Shown here: one piece after another, positions 41,101-51,300 of the stretch
Layout of the letters: every line of letters begins with the position of its first letter
Position numbering within the stretch: position 1 is the first letter of the stretch
NCBI GenBank assembly: GCA_945643635.1
Contig: CALZFC010000029.1
Location: forward strand, 301,001 to 365,000
Source: Allodiplogaster sudhausi
Taxonomy: Eukaryota; Nematoda; Chromadorea; Rhabditida; Diplogasteridae
DNA: 64,000 nucleotides
Direction: 5' to 3'
Notes under the pieces: model-generated
The model's database searches: none
The model's input: only the letters and a program-made list of their open reading frames with translations
Told to the model about the DNA's origin: nothing
Program-made: the position numbers and the translations under genes

Positions 41101-44100
41101 AAAACACATATCATGAGACAATTCCATTCTCTCAGCGGAAGGCCGCTCCGTCTTTCTCTGCTTCGACACTCGCTACTTTGACGACGGCATCGGCGCGGCC
41201 AAGGTGATAATTTTAAGTGTAATTTTAATGTTACAATCAATTTATATTTAGGTAAATAATGTACAACAATTTTGTCTATAATGTCCCTCTCTCTCTTCCT
41301 CTCGGACTCTCTCTCTCACTCTCTCTCTCTCAGCTCTACCTGGTGCCCGAAGAGAGTGCGCTCGACAACTACGCTCTGTACGAGTCCAAATCGCTCGACT
41401 TGCCGGCCGGCAATGACGTCAGCGTGTTTATCTCGGGAGAGACTGTCGTGCGTAGACATTCTTCTACTTTCTCTTAATTTCTTCTTTTTTGGCAAAGGTA
41501 CAAGTCTTAATTTTATAAATACATAAATAAAATTTTTTGCATTAATGACTTTTTTTTATTGATTTTCCGCTTTTATTTAAATTTCAAATATAGTTTTTTT
41601 CATATATGTATTCTCGATCAATAGTTTGGTCAATGAAACGAATTATCTACTATTTGATTTCTGACAGGGTGAAAAAGTAACCCTGAAAATTTCATTTAAA
41701 TTCTCCAATCTTAAAAAAAAGTTATGTTCAGAAAACATGAATTCCCAGTTTTTATGAGCGCCATTGTATGTAGTTAACCCGCGCCTCACGCTTCTGCGGC
41801 ACGGCATCCACCATTTGCGATCAGCGCGGCGAGCCTTATGACTTTGAGCTTTGCGCCTGGTGCGTTCGGGCGCAGCTCATTCAGGTTTTTATGTTTCAAT
41901 TTATATTTTTTTATTCATTCATATTTGTTTTAATACAATAACGATTGAGGTAAGTAACAACAGATGTAGACATATCCTGGGTCAAATTGATTTTGATAAG
42001 ACTAAACTTGAGAACAAATGCAGGAAAATGAATCATGTAGATCATTTTGACATAACCACATATACATATGAGAGCAAATGCAACTGCACTTGGGCGTGGT
42101 CACCGCCCTCTCTACGGAACGCTTCCTACCCGGACGTTCTAGAAGACTGCAACCTCGCACAGCATTACGCATGCGCGCAGAGCGTTGTTATTCGTTAGAA
42201 TTACTCATTTACCTTTTCCTCTCCTTTATTCTTCTTCTTTCTCGTCATACGATCACTATTATATTTCACACATTGGTTTTTTGTTCATTTTATTCTTTTC
42301 TCCAGAACATTATTTTTTTAATAATGGTCCTCACGCAGTCAGCAATTTAATTTATTTAAAGGAAAAAAACGAAACTTAACCGTAATCTGCATAATTGAAC
42401 ATTATTGAACATTGTAGTGGCGTATCTCTAAATCACACATGCTTCGCCATATCTCAGGCATAATGACGGGAATTCAAACGGGATTTTTGGCTCCTTTAAG
42501 CCGCTGACGACAAGTCATGCCCGGTGAACTGCGTCGAGTCGTCGTACACGACGGACGTGAGCTCGGCCGATATCCCTATCGGAGTCTACAAGCTGCCCGA
42601 GTTCCATATGGATCTCCAGCGTACTCTGGCGAGATTTTAATTGATTTTCAAGTTTCGCTCGGTTTTTGAAAAAAATAGACGTAATTTTCATCGTAAATTT
42701 GCTACAAATTGAATTAGAAAATGAAAAAAAATTATTCCATCGTCAATGCCGTGAGAATTACATAAAGACAAGCAGATCTGTTGCAGACGAACGATTACAT
42801 CAGACGAAGTCATGGTCTGCAAACTCAGAATAGGTTTGGCAATTTTGTATAGATAGATTATTTTGAGCAATTTTTTCATATTCCATACAACATTTACGCA
42901 TGTCATACATATGTAAATTTAAATGCTAATGTCGAAATTAAGAAGAACAAGAAGTATATTTGTTTTCAGCCTCTACACAGAATTCAGTCAAATCATGACG
43001 CCAATGTTCGACTTTGTCTTCAAGATGAGTCACCTCTTCAATGCGGACAAGCCGTGAGCGGCTAATAGCTTTTTTTTGTTTATCGTAATTTAATTTTAAA
43101 ACGTAAAAAAGAATTTGAAAACTATATAATATTTAAAAAAAATTATTTTTCATTGCTTGAGCTCAAACTATGGAGTGCTCGGCAAGTATGGCATCGGCTA
43201 CGACGACTTCCCGACGCTGCTCATGGACTGGATCGAGGGACGAGAGCGAAGAAGACTCGCCGAGAAGTACGCCAAGCAGCTCGGGCTCAGGTTATTCTCC
43301 AAGGAATATGCAACTATTCATTCAAAAAATTGTTTAAAAAAAATGAATGGTGCAAGATGCCTACGTTAGTACTTATATATGTATTACTGATTTATGTTGT
43401 AATGGTTCTGAATTACCGTATCTGCAGATATCTACGTGACTTTCTGCATTCGCGACGCCAGACAGCGCCGTGCTTCGCTGGCGAAAAGATGAACGAAATG
43501 CTGGACATTTTTGATGCGTGCGAGACTCGTTGTTGTTGTTGTTGTCTTTTCTCCTCTTCATGTTGTTGTCGCTCATTTTCCTTCCTACGTCTATGAAGAA
43601 AACAATTGATTATTTATCCATCCTTTCCTCAGTGATCCGACAGCCACGAGACGCCTCTCACTGCTTCAAGAACTTGTGCGCGGTCTTTGCGCGCTCACCG
43701 TGCGGCCGCTTCAGAATGGAACGCTTGCCATTTTTAATCAGGTAAAAACATTTATGAAAAAACGACGAATTCTCAAATCATTTCTTCTCATCTTACACAT
43801 GGACAGGTGGGCGGAGCTTACAGCAAAGAAAATGAGATTAAACCCTCGTTCATTTTAGTTGCTGGAGTCGCAGCGAACGCTGGCGGCGCAGTTAACAGCT
43901 GGCTCCAATATATCGTCAAAAGTGAACTCGACAAGAGCGGAAGCGGCACTTCTCGGCGAGCTGCTCCGTTATGACTATGACACTTGGCAGGCGAAGCTAA
44001 AACAGGTGCGTTATTTTGGCGTGTTATATAACTGGTCACTGTTGTTTCGCTTATCGTGGCTGCTGATGGAATGTACGACGGGGATCTAGTATCACATTGA

Positions 44101-47100
44101 AGTGGGTGATCAAAGTCACCGACAAAGATTAGGCAGAGCTGATGCGTTTCTACCAAGCCGTGTGTTCTATAACCGCTTTCTTCATCCTTTTGTAGACGTT
44201 CATATTGATTGATTAATGGTAAGACATGCCAAGCGATAGATAATTCATTCTCGACACATAAATAACAACTGCGTTTAGTGTTTTAACATGAACGCTTCTG
44301 TGCTGACTGATGAGAAGCTGTACTGGTGCCTTACAAATTATCGAACTACTACTCAGCTTAGCAGGTTTATTAGTTTCTTCTTTAAGCCGTTAACTTACGG
44401 TATTGGACATAGACTGTTAAAATTGTAGAGACCAAAATTGTTCAGTCCTGCGCTCTCGACAATTTTGTCCGAGTTTCGCGCACAATTCGGGAACACTGAC
44501 GACTTCAATCGCCACCTTCTCTATGCGGTCTTCCCGGAGAGACTGAGCTTTACTGCATTTTCTGGCCAAGGGGTTTGACAATGTGTTATATATGTGTGTG
44601 TTTTTGCGATATTTTTCTCTCGATATTTCTATGATCATCTTGAAACACTAAAAGTAGAATTCGAAATTAAAATATTACTTTTATTACCATTTGTTTTACC
44701 ACACTTAATTTTAATTTAAAAAAATTGGAAATTACTATCATTATGACTATAGTTGTACTGCATGTCATAGTAAATTATGTGTATGCTATTGTTTTCTCAT
44801 AAGCATCTGCGAGCATTTGCGAGACGTCCAGCGAGTAGCGGCGTGAATGGCACCGCGAACGAATGGCCATGGCTGGATGCATGGACGGCGCTGCTCGAGT
44901 TGGCTGAAGCAGAAGTTCGTTGTAGCCGATTCCTTGAACACTGCGCTTGTTCCGCCCGGAAGCACAATTATGTTACATGCATGTAACTTTTACTATTACG
45001 TTCAGCACCGCAACGCATCTCATGGAAGTGAAGATTGATTGTTCCGACCAAAATTTAGCATTAGATTTGTAAATTGTATGTATATTGATTGTTTACGGCC
45101 TTGATGACAATTTTGTAACATTTACTTGCATATTTACGAATACAAATTGCAAAATAAGCATGAAATAATTGTCTTGACATCTTGACAGGTCTTCTACACG
45201 CCGCTTGCGCCATGCACACGTGGCCAGCTAGCATCCGAATGCATCGCAAGTCTAACTGATCCGGCGCACATTAAAGCCATGCGTCCATTCCTCGAGGACC
45301 CGGCACTCCGGAATCTGGGGTAAGTATTGGTTTGATTTGATTTTAGGATAGTATCGATTGAATAAGAAACATCATCTCGTTAAAAATCAATATTTGGAAT
45401 AAGAAAATATAAGGAAATAAGAAGGTAAGAAGAAGAACAAAGATTACTAAGACAACAAGACTTGGCGGTCGCGAGCACCAACTTCATGCTGCTCGCGACG
45501 GCCAACTTCTCGACTCAAGAGTACGTCAGCCTCTCGGCCTACTACGGCGAGCCGGTGAATCGGGAGAGATTCGTCAAAGTGAATCGCGTATTTTGATATT
45601 TAAAAATTATTGATTGTTTTCTTGCTAAATTTAAACAGAATACCTATGAACATATGTACATATGTACATATATTTTATAGTATGTAAGAAAAAACACATG
45701 CCGGGACATGTGCCCCCCCCCCCACTTGCAGGCGATTGAGCGCATTCGAACGACTCTCCTTCGGACGGTTGATGACACCAGCGCATTGCTGATGGCGTAC
45801 GTTAACACTATTTATTTTCTTTTCATCGTTTACATAGATTTCGAGGAGCCGAAAGCTCACATTTGAATTCGCGCCTTATAGCCGTTGACAAGTGCGAGAG
45901 AGCACATTTGACCAAGTGAGACGCTGCTGCAATAATCAGAAAAAACATTACAAATATATAACGGTGCTCCTTGAAGTGTCTTTTTATTCATAATTTTAAT
46001 TTTTCAAAGTAGTGAAAAAGTGCACCATGTTTTAAAGAGGCTGTCCAGGGACCTTAAAAACTAAAGTAATCGTCAAGAATTCAATAGCATGCAAGACAGA
46101 GGCGCAGACAGTCAAGTACGGTAGGCTTTAAGGTCTATGTGCATATGTACAGCCTCTTTAATGATGCATTAATAAGTCGCGCTTTCCCATCAGTCTTCGC
46201 GCCTTCGTCGAAAGTCCTCTTTTGTCCGTGCTGCTCAACGGCACCGAAGCACTCGCTACTCTCGAGGAAGTCCGTGATTGTCTCCAGCAGAAGGTCACCG
46301 AGATTCAGCAAATTATCAAGGTAATTTATTTTATATTACATATTTATTCATTTGTTACCTTAAAAAAACCTTTTTTTTATTTCTTTGGAACCATTTTATT
46401 CTCACTAATAGAACTATTTTGTTCGTCTTGTTTAACTAATTTGTTCTAACCAATGGAACAATTATGTGCTTACTTGTTTAACAATAAAGTTTTCACTAAT
46501 GGTACAATTTTGTTCCTACCTTTTATACAATTACCAGACTGACATCTTCGTGCCGACGTCCTTGTACGGCAATGCGACAAAGGTCACCGACATTCTGGAG
46601 CGAGTGATAGGCTCACGTGCCGCGAGTGCCTTCCGACCGGGCGACGATTACTGGCGGTAGGAAAGGAAAAGTGTGAAAAATTCGAAAGAAGAAGAGGAAG
46701 AGGAAGATAACAGATTTGTTACTCTATCCGACAATAAATGTCTTCTAATTTAAGTTTCATAAAGACAACACTATCCCCCCCCCCTATTCGGCCTTCATAT
46801 TCGGCTCCTTTAAATTGAAAACCTCGCAAAGTATCACGTAGTATTGCAATAACGATTCAATTTCGACGTGCATATTTCTTTTTAAAAAGATGAAATGCGT
46901 TATCAGATCCAACTACGCTCTTCTCCGTGTCAGCTTCCGCGGCCGAAATCTGCAGCAGATCACTCAGTACAGCGCGTACGGCGTCTCCAACTTTCTCTGT
47001 CAGCGGTCACTTTCTGCTCTCTACCGTAATCCGTTATTTTCGTTTCAAGACGCCATTTGTTTTGGCCAAGCTCTTTTTTAAATAGCGGATCTCGGCGGAA

Positions 47101-47189
47101 CGATCGGCCTCTATTTTGGCGCAACGGTCATAACGGCCTTTGAGCTCTTCGCCTTCCAAGTTGATCGGCTCCGATTCAAGGACGCCTAA
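38124..47189 (+). CDS. DEG/ENaC-like channel, copy 2, extended ectodomain
   Basis: Predicted amiloride-sensitive-type cation channel subunit of the plasma membrane. 31 phase-consistent exons: 38124-38224, 38472-38580, 38663-38721, 38784-38877, 39007-39084, 39212-39295, 39567-39734, 40031-40201, 40468-40535, 40924-40991, 41136-41203, 41334-41447, 41774-41884, 42073-42193, 42501-42628, 42787-42833, 42970-43053, 43162-43290, 43428-43517, 43633-43741, 43859-44005, 44279-44364, 44431-44572, 44804-44914, 45189-45319, 45452-45578, 45732-45796, 46194-46320, 46538-46656, 46907-46998, 47086-47189; 1083 residues. TM1 (about 35-52) is followed by RYPIMLICQ. The Cys-rich block near 432-490 (CNCTW, CPVNC) matches the family ectodomain. 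TM2 (GGTIGLYFGATVITAFELF, about 1053-1071) carries GAT where the family has GxS. The family HG motif is NG. The ATG was chosen because copy 1 shares it. The exon 5 donor is GG rather than GT, a possible defect. No identity below family level is claimed. Confidence 0.8.
38250..38365 (+). repeat. GAATTCGCGCC dispersed repeat (DEG/ENaC copy 2 intron 1)
   Basis: AAATTCGCGCCTTTTCCGGA, then GAGAGCATACA and ATAGATTACGATTGAGCG. It is not at the same position as the copy 1 member, so this was an independent insertion. Confidence 0.6.
41622..41767. mobile_element. Remnant right end of the mariner-like element
   Basis: Related to the right arm of the TA-flanked element at 13912-15108: a shared order of blocks ending GAGCGCCATTG-TA. 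Only about 145 bp remain, in intron 12 of copy 2. It is absent from the corresponding intron of copy 1. Confidence 0.5.
45841..45920 (+). repeat. GAATTCGCGCC dispersed repeat (DEG/ENaC copy 2 intron 27)
   Basis: GAGCCGAAAGCTCACATTTG, then AATTCGCGCCTTATAGCC and GAGAGAGCAC. It occupies the intron equivalent to that holding the copy 1 member at 32331, so this member predates the gene duplication. Confidence 0.65.
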
Positions 47190-47441
47190 AAAATGCGTCA
47201 CGAACAAAATGCGTCCGTCATAGATGTAACCGTAAAAGATAGGCGGATAAAATGTATTTGTTAAATCCTTCCCGATTTGTAACGATACACATAGGCATGT
47301 TTGCAGATGCGCATGAAGATATAAAACTATATTTTATATTTTAAAGAGTAAAAAAGATCCGTTTCTTTTGTGTAACGAAGCGTGAATTATTCCTAATTTC
47401 CCTAGTGTAGATTGCGTGATACAATCCTTAGTCACCTTACG

Positions 47442-47497
47442 CTGAGCTCTTCGCCGTCCATGTTGACCGGCTGCAATCAAAAATTACGCCAAGCAAA
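47442..47497 (+). pseudogene. Relic of a third DEG/ENaC last exon
   Basis: GAGCTCTTCGCCGTCCA followed by TGTTGACCGGCTGCAATC parallels the end of exon 31 in copies 1 and 2 (ELF-F-VDRL), and the similarity continues past the stop region (ACGCCAAGCAAAAT). The stop codon and reading frame are changed. It suggests the tandem array once had a further unit or partial unit. Confidence 0.5.
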
Positions 47498-47624
47498 ATA
47501 TGTCAAGAGCGTTAACTTAAAGAAAGGCAAAAAATGCACATACTACATACATATATCATTATCTCGTTGCATTTGCACAACTCATTGTTGCTATCTTCGA
47601 TGCGAGTTAAAATTCCTTTACTTA

Positions 47625-47795
47625 CATGTTAAGATTATATACCTTTCTCGACACGGTCGACTACGAAAAGGCCAAGCAAATGGGTGACCCGTTGAAAACT
47701 TCACCTTTTGGCAAGAAAACACCGCGCGCAGTACTTGACATTCGGGAAATACATGGTAAGTCAGAAGAATAGGAAAAAGGGACTATCACCGATGC
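47625..47795 (+). other. Orphan short frame with strong splice donor
   Basis: An ATG at 47625 opens a frame of about 48 codons (motifs DYEKAKQMG, KTPRAVLDI) that crosses a consensus donor ATG|GTAAGT at 47756. Its composition is protein-like, but no partner exon was found. It might be a first exon or a fragment of a decayed gene; no family recognised. Confidence 0.2.
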
Positions 47796-48319
47796 TCGGC
47801 GCCAAATAAAAAAATTCAAATATCCGACAAGATTCCTCATGATATGGTAGAATGTAAAAAAGAAAACTTGGATAAGTGAATTATTAGAAGACCTTCTAAA
47901 TACATTAAAAAATAGTACTGTAGTGAAAGGCAACTGTGCATCCGTCTGGGACTTACGATATGTACATATGTCAGCAGAGAACGAGGTCAGAATGGACAAT
48001 AAGGCAGAAGATAAAAAAAATTAGAAGAGCAAAGAGTATGACGTCCTTGAGCTGTCATGCAATACGATTATTGAGAGATATCACCGGATAAATCGGGCTA
48101 CTTTTCCGTACACCGAAAAGCGCACCGAAAACAAGAGTGTGCTCAATTTTTTTGGGTCTCCGAGATAAGTAGGTCGGTGTAAAATGGTAGAATACAGGTG
48201 TATAGCATTCAAACAGGTATGTAGATACATTAAAATGGCAGCGAGCACGATATAATGGTAGATCATAATGGTAGATCAAAAAGCGTTTTCAAAACGCGAC
48301 GAATGTAGGATGCGGCCGT

Positions 48320-51300
48320 TCACTCCTCGATGCTTCTTCTCGCTCGCTCCGCCTGCCTTCTTCGCCGTCGACGAAGTCGTCTTTGGCGAACAATGTGCAG
48401 TCGGCGCGCGACCTCCAGAAAGTCCTCCGCCTCGTTCAGCTCATTCACGACGCTGTCCGACGGAGGCAGCTCGCCTTTTAATTGTTTTTATTTTTAATTT
48501 TATCCTCGAAAAGATTTCATAGTACAACCACAAGTCCTAATGGTAAGTACCATGGCTATTGAACAAAATAAATTGTTTTTAAACTTTATAATGAAATACA
48601 CACCTGGCGGAGAGCCGAGGACGCCGGGCGGTTGAGGCGTTGCCGAAAATTGGGATGATGTAGAAGAAGCGAATGGTGCGGGCGGTTGAGGGCCTTTAAA
48701 AAGTAATACATATTTTGTCTATATACAGTCAAATCCTGATCGTCGGTGAACGATGCTAGACAAAATAGGCAAAATTGTAAAACAAAACAAAATTGAAGGC
48801 AGTTAATAACATTTAGGTATTTATATAGGTATGTACACTAGTTCGCCTTACCACTGATCGAGTTGTCGTTGGGCAGTTGCTGTTGTTCTGCAGAGTTGCC
48901 GCGTGGCTGTGTCGTTGTAGATGATGACGAGGAGGAAGATGAAGAAGAGGAGGAGGAGAATCCGGCGGTTGTAGGGGGCGGAGGTGTCGGCCCGCTGGAC
49001 GTCGTTGGAGTGCTGCTGTGGCTGCTACTGCTGCTGCTGCTGCTGCTATGATGGTGAGATGTTGACGTGGTCGAGGACGTGGAGCTGCTCGAGGGGCTAA
49101 AACAAATTTATTTGCGATCTTTAGACACTTGAGGAAGCTATTTAAAAATTATTTTGGCGGGAAAAAGAAGGAAAAACAGACCTTGAAAAGCCGGTGGTCG
49201 TCGTCGAAGTCGACGGCTGACTCGATGACGACGAAGAAGTGGACGTGGAGCTTGAGGGCGACGAGGAGGAGAAGCTCGGCGTCGAAGTTGAGTGCGAGGA
49301 GAAGCTCTGCGTAGAGTGAGAGGAGGAAGATGAGGAGGGCGAAGAGGTGGAAAAGAATGAAGATGTCTGCGAAGTGGATGTTCCTGGTGTGCTACTGCTG
49401 GACGTCTCCTCGTGATGATGATGACGTGTCGATGAGTGATGGCCACTGGAGGAGGTCGACGTCGAGCTCGGAGCCGACGACGTCGCTGACGTGAACGACG
49501 TCTCGGTTGATGGCGAAGAAGAGGAAGAAGGAGAAGTCGAGAAACTCGTGCCAGTCGTCGCCGTACTTTGGAAACTGGAAGCATATTTACGATGTTGACT
49601 TTAATAAATAAATAATTTAGATCTGTTAACTTGTAATTGAATAGCGTATAGTGAAAATAAATCAATCTAAAATTTAAAAATATAAAGTAAAAATGCCAAT
49701 TAATGTTATTCAAAAATGTACAAAAAAAAAACAAGTGACCTTGTCGATTGCGCCGCCGTCGACGAAGGCGTCGTGGCGGTGCTTGGCTGCGGGAGATCAT
49801 CCGCCGGCGGCTGCGTCGTGTGATGTCGCGTGGACGAGTGCGTCGAATGAGAGCTAGTATGTATGTTGACGAGGGAGAGAGAGAGAGAGAGAGAGAGAAT
49901 TTAAAGGAGAAGGAATCTCAACGCCTAATCTATTTGAATTTTCCTCTGACCCTTGTAATTCTATATCACATGCTCTTTCGCCCTGTCAGGCGAAACAGGC
50001 GTGAATTCAAGTTGTTTTTTTGTAGCTTAAGGCGCATATATCAATCATACTAATATTAGACTTTAAAATTATTACTTTGTTTTATCATTTGCTATCGATT
50101 AGTTAGCCCTATTAGAAAGAAGAGAAGAAAAAGCACTGCTTTGAGTTGGGTTTTTGCATAAATAATATCTTTTGAGCAATCTTAAAATGTTGCGCAAAAA
50201 ATCACATGTGTGGGCGTGGTTTGAAAAATAAAAATTCTTTGAAGAAGCGCCAACTGATGCGCCGTCGAAGTGTGCGTCGGACGCGTCGGCAGCGTGTTCA
50301 GCGCGGGCGGCGGTTGACGGGGCAGCGACGTCGGCGAAGGAGACGTGGGCGAGGAGGAGGAAGAGGAGGAGAAGCTCGATGACGACGACGAAGAGTCCGA
50401 CGCCGTCGTTGCTGTAGACGCCGAAGCAGATGACTCAGCTGGCAAGGCCGACACGAAGATTGGCGACTCGGTCGTCGTATTCGCGAAGCCGCTGCTGCTG
50501 ACGCGCGTCGAGGAGCGCTGGAGCAAAAAAAAAACAGCAAAATTATTATTTTTATTTCATTTAAAAAATTTTTTTACTAGAAAGTGAAGAGAATATATGT
50601 ATGTCCCATCATGTTTTAGAGGAAAAAGGAATCGCATGTGTTATCGGGTACTTTTGATGCTTCGCACTATTTGACGGCCCCTCAGAATCGTCGGTGGCAA
50701 TGAAAGTGAACAAAGAGAATATAGAAGAGAGAAACAAGAAACCTGTGGTGGCCGCGGCCGGAAGGAGCGGAACGTGGCGATGGCCACGGGTGGCTGCTCT
50801 GTATTCACTGCTCCTGCTGGTGGCACTTCCTGTGGCGGTGGCGGCTGAGGCCGACGCGTTCGATGTCGGCCACCGCCTCGTCTGCCATGTGGCTGCTGCT
50901 GGCTCGGGTTCTGCTGCAGCCGGTGCTGGAGATGCCGGACGAAGGCGCGTTCGTTCGAGTCGAAGCTGTGACTGCCGGAGGAAGAGGAGGCAGCGCTTCC
51001 ACTCTGCTCGCGGCTCCCGCTACCGCTTCGGTCGCGGCCGCGGTTGTTGCCTTGTTCGCGGCTATTGGCCGCCGCGGCCACGGGCTGCTGCTGAGTGCCA
51101 AAATTGCCCGGCAGAGGAGGCAGAGGGGGCGGAGTGATGGAAGTCGAGGAAGTCGAGGATGTGGAAGGGGAGGTCGGCGATGGCCGAGGACGGAAGATGC
51201 GAGGAGAGGCGAAAAAGTCTGGCGAGACGACTGGAGATGGCGAGACTGTGAAAGAACTATTGAAAAACACTTAAATATAGAAAATAAATATAAAATTTTT

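Noticed and set aside
40916..41440. Alternative open frame through DEG/ENaC exons 10-12 rich in Ser/Thr/Arg
   Set aside because: It gives poor composition, and its phase chain conflicts with exon 12, where the reading LVPEESALDNYALY is conserved between copies. A nearby acceptor at 40924 restores the better frame.
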